A stretch of 64,000 nucleotides of DNA, taken from contig JAVHKY010000028.1 of assembly GCA_035079385.1 (NCBI GenBank), positions 3,162,001 to 3,226,000 on the forward strand. Reading direction: 5' to 3'. Shown in pieces: positions 1 through 10,443 of this stretch. The notes beneath the pieces are model-generated. The model ran no database searches and was not told where the DNA came from. It was given only the letters and a program-made list of their open reading frames with translations. A program made the position numbers and the translations under genes. The DNA is from Aspidiotus rigidus (taxonomy: Eukaryota > Arthropoda > Insecta > Hemiptera > Diaspididae). Every line of letters begins with the position of its first letter. Within the stretch, counting starts at the first letter, position 1.

Positions 1-203
1 GTTACAGTGCGAACACGTTGCCTGCTCAACTTTCCTTAACTTCTCGTGAAGGTACTTGTTGAAGCAGCCATGACCGCTTAACACCTCCGTCAGGTGAAAG
101 TTCAGCTGACGATGGTGTCGGTTCATCCACTCGTCAAGGTCGCGTATTAGCACACAGGTTGTCCATGTACCCAGCTCACTCTGGGCAATTCTTGCTTTCC
201 ACT
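1..203 (-). pseudogene. R1-type C-terminal domain (partial at window edge)
   Basis: In a frame different from the RT, the minus strand reads GTWTTCVLIRDLDEWMN, then LNFHLTEVLSGHGCFNKYLH and KVEQATCSHC, after which the window ends. The HLT..LSGHGCF..YL block and the following C-x2-C pair are the start of the Cys-Cys-His-Cys region at the end of R1-clade ORF2. The same block recurs in the copies at about 2770-2860, 14800-14900 and 52250-52340. Confidence 0.8.
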
Positions 204-1307
204 TTACAAGCAAGGAGCGCCTGCCTCCTGCTTGACCCGTAAAGCTTCTTGGTTGGTCGTTGTCTTCTTCTTTGCTTTGAACACCACCGCTCTCTCCTCC
301 GCAAGGAGCTCGGATGGTGGTGAATGTGCTAACACACAAAGAGCATCCGTCGAGACTGTGCGGTAGGCATTAACACACCTTAGCGCAGCTCTTCTTTGGG
401 TCTTTACCATCTCTCTCCTTTGGTATGGTATCGTCATGCAGTCGGCCCATACTGGCGCACCGTATAGGAGGATCGACAAGGCGGTGCTCATCATGATCCT
501 TCTCCTTGCTTCTCTCGGTCCTCCTAGGTTCCTCATCAGGCGGCTTAGGTATCCAACTACCCGGCCTGCCTTTTCCGCTGCCATCAGGAAATGGTACCTG
601 AAGCTCAGCGTGCCCAGGTATTTCATTTGCTTCTTGGTTTCAATTTCCACACCTTGCAGGCAAAAGGTGGGTGGCTTGAACTTCCGACGGGTCGTGAATA
701 AAATGACCTCCGTCTTACTTGCTGCAAGTTCAAGTCCAGCCGACTCGATCCAACGTGTCACATCCTGTAGGGCCCGGTTTACCCTGCTTTCCACCGCTAC
801 AGTTGTTTCGGCGGTGCATACCACCATGGTGTCATCCGCATAGCAGATAAGCTTAACCCCCGGTGGCAGCTTTACCTTAAAGATTCCGTTAAATGCGACG
901 CACCACAAAAGCGGCCCAAGGACCGACCCCTGCGGCACCCCACAAGTAATAGGGCGCTTTACTGTACCCGCAGACGTCTCTGCTTGGATTTCACGGCAGC
1001 TAAGATAGCTGCTGATCATCCTGAGCAGGTATGTGGGCACTCCTGCGTCCACAAGAGCTTCCAATATCATCTTCCATGGAACTGAATTGAACGCATTTCT
1101 TATGTCGATGCTGACAGCTGCGCAAAACTGACGCATAGTAATCGCTGACTCGGCTATCCTCTTCAGCCGGATCCCAGCATCTGATGTGCAGCGTTCTGTT
1201 CGAAAACCGTACTGGCTATCAGAGATTATATCTCTTTCCTCCAGATAGCTTCCAAACGATTGGCTATCACTCTTTCTAGAAGTTTCCCAACATTGTCTAG
1301 CAGACAA
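204..1307 (-). pseudogene. R1-type reverse transcriptase, palm and thumb part
   Basis: The open frame of 367 codons covers the palm and thumb of a LINE reverse transcriptase. Visible motifs are IDIRNAF (motif A, catalytic Asp near residue 68), CGVPQGSVLGPLL (motif B, about 122-134) and YADD (residues 156-159, motif C), followed by the R1-like thumb signatures GGPREARRR and LLYGAPVWAD. The first 20 or so residues are out-of-frame noise. True homology begins around SQYGFR (residues 31-36), and the preceding RT part continues in another frame at 1226-1696, so a frameshift lies near 1230. The frame ends prematurely near 204, where homology to the C-terminal domain moves to another frame. The catalytic residues are intact, but the protein could not be made in one piece. 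Confidence 0.9.
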
Positions 1308-1696
1308 AGTGGACGATAAGAGGATGGTAGACCAGGTGGTTTATCCTTCTTATCGATCAACGCTAGCCTGGCTTTCTTCCATCGCACAGGGAACAGTCCC
1401 CCAACAATTGCCGCATTGAAAGTATCCACAAGCAGTGCTGGGTCAACTGAATGTATGGCGCTCCAAACTGGATTTGGAATCTCATCCGGGCCTGGAGCCT
1501 TCCAATACTTACCCCGCAGTCTATTGACTGCTGCATCCACCTCCTCAGTGCCTAGGAGGGATATACCATCCTCTTCTACTATTGGTAGCGTTACCATTGG
1601 TGGTGGCTGCTGTGGGAACAAGCCATCAATGATTTGACCCACAACATCCGGCTCCATTCGGCTCATTGCCGAGAGGCCCTTTAGCTTCTTCAGCAC
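1226..1696 (-). pseudogene. R1-type reverse transcriptase, fingers part
   Basis: This 156-residue frame supplies the N-terminal fingers of the same RT. It shows APGPDEIPN (the usual K-APGPDGIP block), RWKKARLALIDK, SSYRPLCLLDNVGKLLERVIANRLE, and then loses the frame at KEI just before the SQYGFR block. Upstream the same frame continues through KPYKIVLKKLKGLS, typical of the region just before the R1 RT, until a TGA at 1739-1741. It is part of copy 1 and is inactivated by the frameshift near 1230. Confidence 0.85.
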
Positions 1697-2165
1697 TATC
1701 TTATAAGGCTTTTCAAACGGGTCGTCATCTGCCAGCTCTCATAGCTCTCGCCATGCAGCACTCTTCCTGTTGTTGATGGCCTTTTTCAGTCTTTTACGAG
1801 CCAGCTTGTATTCAGGTGCAACCGCCCGCGCCCTTCACGGCCACTACTACGCTAGTATTTGTATATCCGGCGCTGACGGTTGCACTCTTTCCTTAACTCG
1901 GCAATCTTGTTGGTCCACCAGTAAACGACTCTCCTCTTCTTTGGTGGACCTTGCCTGGGTATGGCTACATCGCAAGCTTTGGTGACAGTCTTGATCATCC
2001 TTTCTGCTGCCACCTCCGCATTACCTTCTTGCTCTTCTTCTTGATCCCATGTGAGAGCAAGATAGCTAGCCTTCAAACGGTCGCTATTCAGCTTCCTAAC
2101 AGCCCATTTTCTTACCAGCTTTTGTGGAGCAGCGACCTCAAATTCCCGGCGGATGGACCTACACC
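1697..2165 (-). pseudogene. R1-type linker between endonuclease and RT
   Basis: Minus-strand frames encode KLVRKWAVRKLNSDRLKASY, then YWWTNKIAELRKECNRQRR and, after a frameshift near 1850, YKLARKRLKKAINNRKSAAW. The WW..I..LR..C...RR.Y pattern is characteristic of the linker between endonuclease and RT in R1-clade and related LINEs. An in-frame TGA is at 1739-1741. The same linker is seen in copy 3 at about 13110-13560. No endonuclease domain precedes it, so the copy is 5'-truncated here. Confidence 0.8.
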
Positions 2166-2171
2166 ACACAT

Positions 2172-2310
2172 GAGTTAGAACGAAGCCGCAGTCGGAGTCC
2201 CTCTTCTTCTTTCCCTCTTCTCTCCCCAGAGTGTCGTCTGAATGTGAGTGGTACACAGATGTGGTTAATTCTATTCCGATTCTATCTCTTTCTTCAGCTG
2301 CAAATGCAGA
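2172..2310 (-). repeat. R1-family 3' UTR segment, extra copy
   Basis: This minus-strand segment resembles the 3' untranslated end of the R1 family seen at 2405-2540 and about 15700-15800: a GTACCA...CA.ACAGACGACACTC stretch followed by an AAAG-rich run and GACTCCGACNGCGG. It sits directly upstream of copy 1 on the minus strand. That suggests head-to-tail insertion or a local duplication of about 245 bp. Confidence 0.5.
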
Positions 2311-2339
2311 CATGCCACCAGGCTACTCAAAATAAGCGC

Positions 2340-3482
2340 CTCTCATTTTGGCAACCGTCAACCTAAAATACTCCGGTCATGAAGACTTTAGCATACACAC
2401 CAGATTCAACATAGAACTGAGCCGCCGTCGGAGTCTTTATTCTTCTTCTTTCTTCAAGTTCCTATGCTTTCTCTTCTTTCTGCTGAGTGTCGTCTGTATG
2501 TGAATGGTACACAGGCTATAGCATGGCTCTGAATTCAAGTATCCCATTTCATGTCCATCTTCTTTTTCATGACGGTGGCTACAAACGCAAACATCTGGTT
2601 CCATATTTTTTTAGAACCTAGCATGGCGGCTATCAGGCCACTCGGAGCAAGCGTTTCATAAACCTGAGACCCTCAAAGCTTGCCCCTTTCACACCCCCAC
2701 TCAAATAAGGAGTGCTGTGCTCCATCGTCCCCTCCTTCCTTGCAATGCGAATAATATTTTGCCCAGTCAACTTACCTTAACTTGTCATGAAGTTGTCATG
2801 AAGGTCTTGTTCAAGCAGCCACGACCGCTTAACACCCACGTCAGGTGAAAGTTCAGCTGACCATGGTCTCGGCTCATCCACTCCACGGGTCGTTCATTTC
2901 CCTAGCTCACTATGAACAACTCTCACTTTCCACTTCTCAAACAAAGAGCGCACTGCCTCCTCGTTTTTTTTTCTTTACTTTCAGTACAACCGAGCTCCGT
3001 TAGTGGTTAACACCCTAATACGCAAAGAGCCTTTGTCAAGACAGTGCGGTTCGTTGGATATTTCCACCTCTTTCCTTCTGTAGGCTGTCCTCATTGAGTC
3101 GGTCCATACTAGGGCACTTAACAACAGAATCGACCATGCGGTGCTTATCATGATCCTTCACCTTGCTTCCCTCGGCCCTTCTAGGTTTATTATCGGACAG
3201 ATTAGGTAGGTTACTACCCTGTTCGCCCTTTCGCTGCCATCAGGAGTGGATGCTTGTACCTCAGCTTTGAATCACAGTAGGTACTTTATCACCTTCTTAA
3301 TCGTAATTTCCATGCATTGCAGGCGAATGGGGGTGGACTGAACTTTCAACAATGGCCTGCTACAAGTTCTAGCACGGACGACTCGATCCAACGCGTCACG
3401 GTCCTGGTTTACTCCCCTCTCCACTGCTACACTTGTTTGAGCAGTACTCATGCCCCTAGCGTGTCATCCGCGTAGCAGATAA
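2340..3482 (-). mobile_element. R1-clade LINE, copy 2 (decayed, internally deleted)
   Basis: The minus strand retains scraps colinear with copy 1: the YADD-encoding region near 3475, the thumb (about 3080-3250), the C-terminal LTxxLSGHG block (about 2770-2860), the last conserved motif VATVMKKKMD (about 2545-2590) and the 3' UTR (2405-2540). Frames are broken by many indels and about 200 bp of thumb is missing. The divergence from copy 1 suggests an older insertion. Confidence 0.75.
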
Positions 3483-3778
3483 GTTCCATCTATCTTTTCT
3501 GATTCACGAAATAGGAACTGCACTTGATGTAAAGCTTAGTTCGGTATGATGAAGCACTGCACAAATTGGCTCGCGTTCGTCCACTAAGGGGAACAAAAAA
3601 GCTGATCCTTCCTAGTAGAGAAGCCCAATTTTGGAATAATCCAATCTTTTCTTATTTGTAACGTTGTCAGTTCGTATCCTCGTTATTCCTGGCGCGTAGT
3701 AACCAGGTTTTCGAATTCCCCGCCCCAAACGGTACCCTTACTAGGCTGGAAAAGTCCTTAGTCGACCTACTTTTGAAA

Positions 3779-4140
3779 TCTGGTGTTACCGACGTATGCA
3801 CAGAATAGCTTGGACAGAGAAGAAAACAAATGGAGAAGTGTTGCAAATGATGGGATTGGAGGAACCAGGACTGCTGCAGCTTATCAAAGCCACTAAAGAC
3901 CGCTTTATTGCCGAAGAATGGAAACACGGCCTACTAAGATTGATTGGACAGGGAAAGATAACGGGAAAACCATCAAGAGGAAGAAGAAGACTTAGTCTAT
4001 TGTCCAATTGTAATAGTCCATTATTGTAGTTACGTTACTTGTAGTGTAAAATAGAATCACATATTGTACATGTACATGCTGAGGGTTACCTTCCGACAGG
4101 AAGACACCCACAATAAACTAAACTAAACTAAACTAAACCA
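3779..4140 (+). mobile_element. 3' end of a second LINE family with (TAAAC)n tail
   Basis: A plus-strand frame from about 3779 reads WCYRRMHRIAWTEKKTNGEV and then QGKITGKPSRGRRRLS. This is the familiar C-terminal tail (WCYRRML.I.WT...NEEV; EGKI.GK.GRGRRR) of many insect endonuclease-reverse transcriptase genes. About 110 bp of 3' UTR and a short AAACT/TAAAC repeat (4115-4139) follow, which is a common form of LINE 3' end. The element is strongly 5'-truncated to about 360 bp. An RT scrap at 63440-63590 may belong to the same broad group. I cannot assign the clade firmly; RTE-like or a relative is my best guess. Confidence 0.7.
4115..4139 (+). repeat. (TAAAC)n microsatellite tail
   Basis: About five tandem TAAAC units close the LINE 3' fragment. 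The position immediately after the 3' UTR shows it is the element's tail and not an independent microsatellite. Confidence 0.8.
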
Positions 4141-6194
4141 GTGCTGACGTTTCAATTGTAGAATCTCGAGCGGAGTAGTGGCGTAGCCAATAATTGAGGG
4201 AGGGGATAAATATTGATTTTTCTTAATATTTTTGAAAAAATTTTACAGAGTGACATCCACCTTTCCCTTGGCTGTGCCTCTGATTCCGAGGTTTACTTAA
4301 AATGTGAAGATCAATTTGATCACGCGGAATCTCATCCCTTCGCCCATTTGGACTTGGTACGAGTATATCGTAATGTGGATTTAGCAAAAATTGACCGAAC
4401 GAAATTTCTCATTCTTCAATCGAGAACGGGATTTGTGTGCTGCTAAGTCGTTCAAAAGAACATACGGAAGCCCAAACCGCATACAGCCCGAAATATACAT
4501 TTTTTTTACAATTCTACGAGCACTTCTGGTTCGCCTACACTAGCTCTAGCTATACTTTTCGAGGAAAGTTTTTTTCTCTGATACAAAAGAAGCGCGCGTA
4601 CGCGCGTCTCGAAGCGGCAAAGGTCGGTCGATTGCTTTCGGAAATAAACTTTCCGATCGCGACTACATCGTCGTACTTTTCCACATATATCTATAGGTTT
4701 TATTTCTTTCGTTCTTTACGTCTCGGCGGTTCGCGAAAATCGTTCGTCAATTTAAAGCATCAGAATCCGTGCTGCTCCATTCGGACGCGCGTAACGAGCA
4801 ATTAATTTTTTTTATTGCCACTCCAAATCAAGCCGTGATCGTAAAATCCTGCAACGATAAGCCTACGTATCGTATAGTCTGTTACAAAATACAGTAATGT
4901 TTATTTATATTTTACGACTGCGAAGACACCATAAACGATATTGACATTGTTAACGGGATATAATTTGTTGAAAAGAAATTTCTTTCCGCGTATAAATTTT
5001 TATATATACGCGCGCCCGTTTCTCGTATATTTTGTGAGAAAAGATCGACCGACGGATAGTTTATACGTGAAAATATCGCGCAAACTGGCCGTTCACAACT
5101 TAATCAAAGCAAACAAACAACGTAGCTTATCGCCGAAGTTCTTTAATTACCATAATTCTATACATCCGGCGCATATTCGCTTGCCTGCATTAGTCGAATC
5201 AATTCACTTTTGTCGATGGTGCGTTTATGCCTTCCCACGCTCGTTATTATCGTTCTTCGAATGTTTCGGGTTTTTATTCGACGCATATTTGGACTGCCTT
5301 TATAATCGAGATGACAAATTTTTTGGAAACATCCGACCATAGAAGTGATATTTGTATTGTACAATACGGAGTCGATGTTCGAAATTCACGTCGTCCGAAA
5401 AGGTCGGTTTTACGCTACACACCAAAACAAACTACTCGATCAATCCAGCAAATAGTAGAAAGTATTTCCAGCTACATTTCACAGCAACTTTCTTCAGTTC
5501 TTTGACATTTCGAGGAAAACTCCGCGATAAAGGAAATGTTTTACGAAAATCGATCTCGATACTCGACGTCAGAAATAGAGCGAGAGGCGAATAAATTGTA
5601 CGAAGAATACGAGTAGAACATTCAAACATTTTCCCCTAGAGTCACGTAAGGAAACACCTTATCGAGGATTTTCAATGAGAGGGTTGCAGGATAAGGTTGG
5701 TCTGGCTTCTGACTATGGAAAGAGTTTTTGTGGTTCCCTAATCTACGGTCTGATGTAGGAGTCGTTCTACCTTATGAAACTGAAAGTTAGTAGCCCTAGT
5801 TAGCCACATTTTTGTAACCCTTCTTTCACCACTAGTTCGTACCAGCAACCTTCCTCATCAATCCGAGAAACGGGGATACATTCCAGAGGTTCTGCGCGGG
5901 GAAGATTTCAAAGGTTAGTTTAGATGGGGAAAGATTTGTTTCCGGTTTAATTAGCTTAGAAAGAACTCCAATTTTTAAATCGATTTCCGATATCGGTAAA
6001 AGGAATTTTCGAAGGCAGAGTTGTTAGTCGGTCGCGTTGGGGCCGTTGAGCAAAATGGGATGGGATCCATACAAATGAAGCGGATGAGTTAGTCTGTGTT
6101 ATTGTGAGGATGATAATATGGATTCTTTAGATGATTGGGACTTGTTTAAATATAGTCAGGACCACCTCGAACGTATGTTAATGCATATATTGTA
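4141..6194. other. No recognisable gene; CpG-containing unique DNA
   Basis: Open frames here (for example 4437-4805 and 4941-5342 on the plus strand) have no motif I recognise and no convincing start context or splice structure. The 4560-5640 part is rich in CG dinucleotides compared with the neighbouring repeats, as in unmethylated insect intergenic DNA. I see no repeat structure. Confidence 0.5.
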
Positions 6195-7292
6195 TAATAT
6201 AGCCTGAAAGGTGACCGCTTCAAGTAACTAGATATGTAATGCTTCATACACCAATTGAATGAGCCCTTTCAATGACCCAGATATGCAACACTTCAAACAC
6301 CATGAGACTCGAACGTCCTTCTCTCTAGACATGAACACTAAGACTGGTGTTTGCTCTGATTGATGATACCCAGTGCCAAAAGTGTGTTACCCTCAAAATC
6401 GAGCTTCAAACATACTAGACTGCGGTAGAGCTGTAGTAGGGTTCAGGGGTGTTGAGAGTCTGGCTACATTTACCCAGGAGATGCTCATATTGGAACTGGA
6501 TCAAGTTTTTTGCGATGTGTTTTTCATGACGGGCGATAATTACCAGCTGAGTTTTCTTATGCATGAAGTGGGAACCATTATCCGATACTCTACTGGTGAA
6601 AGTGTTTGAAGCCCGGTACTAGAGCACTGTAAGACCAACACTATATCTCTTCTTTGAACAGCTAAAACCTCATATCTTAGAGCAAACGACATATAAAGTG
6701 CACTAATCTATTCGCTCCCAAAAATTAAATAGAAAAAAACGACGGCTTCCTTAAAGAAGTTAAACGAGGAACGCAGGAAACCTGTTTTATGAGTCATATG
6801 GGATTTGGTATTGAAAATTCAAGGAAGCCTAGACCTAGATAAAGCTAGTATAAAGAAGGCCTAGATCTACTAGAAGCATGGTATAATATAGTTTGAGAGT
6901 CTAAATTTTTCTCGGATCTCGAGCTATATATGATAGGAGGGGGCATTGGAAAAATTTTGATTCTCAGCTATATATGATACAAGGGGACTTGGAAAAATTC
7001 CTATCATATGTGACTCGAGAGTCGAAAGTTTTCCAAGTCCTCCTCCTATCATATGTAGCTCGAGAGTTGAAATTTTTTCAAGTCCCCCCCCCCCCCCTTA
7101 TCATAAATAGTTCGAGAGTCGAAATTTTTCCAAGGTTTTTGTTGGACGGTGCACGTCAAATTTCCCAAAGAGTTCCCCATAAAACAGGTTCCCTGTTAAA
7201 ATGGCTACCCTTATTGTACAACGTGGAGAAAGAGGCAGCAGAAAGGAAACAATGCCTACTGGTAACAAAATGCTCGATAACGACCTTATGAA
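6195..7292 (+). repeat. Middle-repetitive family 'A', copy 1, with a nested insertion
   Basis: The sequence from about 6195 to 6740, resuming at 7198-7292, is found again in inverted orientation at 18990-21310. The shared track includes the CTGCGGTAGAGCTGTAGTAG block, the GAACAGCTAAAACC block, a GTGCACTAATCTATTCGCTCC block and, after the nested element, ATGGCTACCCTTAT...CTCGATAACGACCTTA. A 78-codon frame at 6373-6609 has a related 65-codon counterpart in the second copy. Since the frames carry no known domain, I regard them as chance. The family's nature is unknown. Confidence 0.75.
6741..7197 (+). mobile_element. TIR/minisatellite element, copy 1 (nested in family A)
   Basis: Starts with GACGGCTTCCTTAA...CGAGGAACGCAGGAAACCTG and ends with the inverted CATAAAACAGGTTCCCTGTT. 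The interior holds degenerate units of a minisatellite of about 45 bp (CATATATAGCTCGAGAGTCG, AAATTTTTCC, AAGTCCCCCTCC) in both orientations. The second copy of the surrounding family A (near 19066-19085) lacks this 457 bp, which fixes both borders. Relatives occur at 41446-43580, 49438-49999 and 54739-55092. Confidence 0.7.
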
Positions 7293-9449
7293 GGGTAAGG
7301 AGGGGAAAATGACCTTGGTCGGAAAATGTTTCAAATGTCCGTCAAAATGTTGTCCCCAATGAGAAAACTCGAAATACAAAAAATTGGACCCATCCGCTCA
7401 CCCACATGGGCTGCAGAATGATTTTTAGGCCTAAAATCCAAATGGCTATATCTCAGCCAATAATGATCGCACAGCAATGAAACTAGAGGATATTTTAGTA
7501 TATGTGAACGTTCATCCATGGTATTTTTTTCAAAAAAAAACTATTCATATTTTCCCTAGTTTCTAGCTATAACAAAATTTCAAACTCGAATAAAAAAAAA
7601 TATCGGGGGGGAGGCACCTGGGGAAAATCATTCATTTGAAGCGCCATACCCTCTACTACAACATACATGAGTACCATAGTCCTCGGTGAGGTGCAACATT
7701 CCCAAGAAAAATCAATATTTAATGAATTTCTGTGATTTTTCCATGAATAGCGGGGTGAACTATGACTGCTACCGCAATAAACCGCGAGAAATCAATGGTC
7801 AATGTTCGAGGTGAAAAATACGCACTCCTCCATGAGATGAAATTAGATTGTTGATAGACCAAAAATATATTTTTAGTATTTCGTTTATCGATTTGGTCAA
7901 TTCTTATGTTAACACAACCACCGATTAGGTGGAGTACGTTAGATTGAGAAAAATAGTTGAAAAATTCTCCAGTCGCTGGAACAGTCTTAAAATAGAAGAG
8001 GAGTGAGAAAATCCACTTTTCCACCGTAGAGGACCGTGAGTTTTGGTATTTCATTCCACAATTCGTTGAATTCTTATGTAAACATGTACACCAAGTTTGA
8101 AAAAAATAGTCAACAAATTCTCCAGCCGCTGTAATGGTATGGAAATGACAATAAATCGGGGAAATCCACTTTTTCATTCTGGAGAATCGTGAGTTTTGGT
8201 ATTTCATTCCACAATTCGTTGAATTCTTATGTAAACATGTCCGCTGAGTTTGAAAAAAATAGTCCAAAAAATTCTCCAGTTTCTGGGATGCCTTGGAAAT
8301 AGTAAAAACTCCAGGTAATCCACTTTTCCAACATGGAAAACCGTGATTTTTCATATTCTGTTTATCAACAAGGTCAATTCTTATGTAAATACATCCGCCG
8401 AGTTAGTCAATAAATTCTCCAGTTGCCGGAACGGTATAGAAATACCAAATTCAGAAAATCCACTTTTTCAATATGGAGAGCCCTGATTTTTGTATGTTCT
8501 TCATCAATTAGGTCAAATATTTGACCTTTTTGATGAAAAACATACCAAAAATCAGGGCTCTCCATGTTGAAAAAATTGATTTTCTGGATTTGGTACTATT
8601 TCTAGATCGTTCCAGCAACTGGAGAATTTGTTGACCATTTTTTTCAAACTCGGCGAACATTTTTACGTGAGAACTGACCTATTTGATGAAAGAAGTACCA
8701 AAACTCACGGTCCTCTAGAGTGAAAAAGTGGATTTTCTCACTTCTCTTCTATTTTCAGTCTGTTCCAGCGACTGGAGAATTTTTCAACTATTTTTCTCAA
8801 TCTAACGTACTCCACCTAATCGGTGGTTGTGTTAACATAAGAATTGACCAAATCGATAAACGAAATACTAAAAATATATTTTTGGTCTATCAACAATCTA
8901 ATTTCATCTCATGGAGGAGTGCGTATTTTTCACCTCGAACATTGACCATTGATTTCTCGCGGTTTATTGCGGTAGCAGTCATAGTTCACCCCGCTATTCA
9001 TGGAAAAATCACAGAAATTCATTAAATATTGATTTTTCTTGGGAATGTTGCACCTCACCGAGGACTATGGTACTCATGTATGTTGTAGTAGAGGGTATGG
9101 CGCTTCAAATGAATGATTTTCCCCGGGTGCCTCCCCCGATGTTTTTTTTTATTCGAGTTTGAAGTTTTGTTATAGCTAGAAACTAGGGAAAATATGAATA
9201 GTTTTTTTTTGAAAAAAATACCATGGATGAACGTTCACATATACTAAAATATCCTCTAGTTTCATTGCTGTGCGATCATTATTGGCTGAGATATAGCCAT
9301 TTGGATTTTAGGCCTAAAAATCACTCTGCAGCCCATGTGGGTGAGGGGATGGGTCCAATTTTTTGTATTTCGAGTTTTCTCATTGGGGACAACATTTTGA
9401 CGGACATTTGAAACATTTTCCGACCAAGGCCATTTTCCCCCCCTTACCC
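7293..9449. repeat. Giant near-palindrome (foldback), about 2.16 kb
   Basis: The left arm (7293-8518) and right arm (8519-9449) are reverse complements meeting at GGTCAAAT|ATTTGACC (8511-8526), with no spacer. The outer 700 bp are almost identical: the mirrored frames at 7331-7519 (minus) and 9223-9411 (plus) encode 62-residue peptides differing at one residue. Nearer the centre each arm consists of tandem units of about 148 bp (ACTGGAGAATTTGTTGACTA; ACATAAGAATT; CCAAAACTCACGGTC). There are four units on the left and two on the right, which accounts for the 295-bp difference in arm length. The outer ends share GGGTAAGGRGGGGAAAATG. Open frames inside are by-products of the palindrome and show no domain. 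Confidence 0.9.
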
Positions 9450-9506
9450 GGCGAGAGCCTTAAGTCTCGAAGGTAGTTCAAGGCCACACCTACCCTATGA
9501 CGTCAA

Positions 9507-10443
9507 TAGACCAAGAAAGGAATACATCTACCTGGACACGAAGAATACAGAGCTGATTTTTTCATGGAATATTCGGAAGCCTCCCCTAATGGTGTCTTCA
9601 AAAATCCCCGTGAATCTGAGTTGGGCTTTTCTTTTTACAGGGGTATAAAGGGGAGGAAATTGAGTTTTTCATCAATAATCCGATAACGAGTGATTTTACA
9701 AAAAAAATCTCATATAAAAATTGTTCTACGCCCAATTTCCTACAAAAAATGTTCCATGACTTTTCCCGTTTAAGTTCATATTTAAGCCACTAGAGCGCGT
9801 CACACCTACCCGCCTTCTTGTTATGTAGGTGCAATACGCATGCGCGCAATACGCATATATCTTACATGGAGGAGTGTTATACGCGACTTATAGGTATAGT
9901 GAGTAAATATAAGAGTCATTAATACGCTCACTCCTCATTGGGAGGTTGCACCGTGAAGAACAAAAGGTTTTTAGATATAAGCAGTGGTTTCAATACAAGG
10001 AAACATCAAAACGATAAAAAAGTAATACAAATAATAAAGAGGCGTAGGAAGATAGGAGCGTAAGCGGTATACTTTTTGCATGTACTCTTTTTATATGTAA
10101 CGCGCAAACACGTGCATAAGTGAGAGGTATAATTTTAGCGCGCTGTAACGACAAAACTATCGATTTTTAGAAAAAAAGGAATAAAACATTATTTGTAGGA
10201 AATTGGGCGTGGAACAATTTTTATTTGAAACTTTTTTTTTGTAGGATCACTCGTTATCGAGTTACTGACGAAAAACTCAATCTCTCCCCCTTTGCCCCCC
10301 TGTAAAAGGGAACGCCCCTTTCGGATTCGCGGGGATTTTTGAGAACACTTTCAGGGGAAGGTTCTGAACATTCCATGAAAAAATCAACTCTGTATTCATC
10401 GTGCCCAGGTAGCCCTATTTTTCTGGCTTCATTTCTTGGTCTA
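9507..10443. repeat. Inverted repeat with 450-bp centre
   Basis: The arms 9507-9743 and 10195-10443 are diverged reverse complements, beginning and ending with TAGACCAAGAAA. Shared blocks include ATACAGAG.TGATTTTTTCAT, AAAAATCCCCG and AAAATTGTTC.ACGCCCAATT. The centre (9744-10194) contains a TGCGCGCAATACGCATA block and no gene. It lies only 57 bp outside the large palindrome and may be part of one compound foldback. Confidence 0.8.

Larger units (their letters stand above)
1..2165 (-). mobile_element. R1-clade non-LTR retrotransposon, copy 1 (partial, broken)
   Basis: Read on the minus strand, this stretch carries in order the endonuclease-RT linker (about 2130-1697), the reverse transcriptase (about 1696-300) and the C-terminal region with the conserved LSGHGCF block (203-1). 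Its 3' end runs off the left edge, so the element is cut by the window. The 5' end is truncated: no endonuclease domain is seen upstream. It needs at least two frameshifts and one stop to be read through, so it is dead. R1-clade elements are site-specific or dispersed LINEs of arthropods that transpose by target-primed reverse transcription. No 28S rDNA flank is visible, so this is a dispersed relative rather than a canonical rDNA R1. At least four further copies of the same family occur at 2340-3482, 13086-15800, 25885-26430 and 52170-52690. Confidence 0.9.

Noticed and set aside
1..2165. rDNA-inserted R1
   Set aside because: No 28S rRNA sequence is seen at any border, and the family is scattered in at least five copies through non-rDNA sequence.
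4115..4139. TAAAC repeat as telomeric DNA
   Set aside because: It is not TTAGG or a variant, has only about five units, and sits at the 3' end of a LINE fragment.
7331..9411. Matching open frames on opposite strands (7331-7519 and 9223-9411; 7719-8354 and 8720-9025) as a duplicated gene pair
   Set aside because: They are the two arms of one palindrome read outward. The peptides have no domain and the inner frames consist of a tandem DNA repeat.
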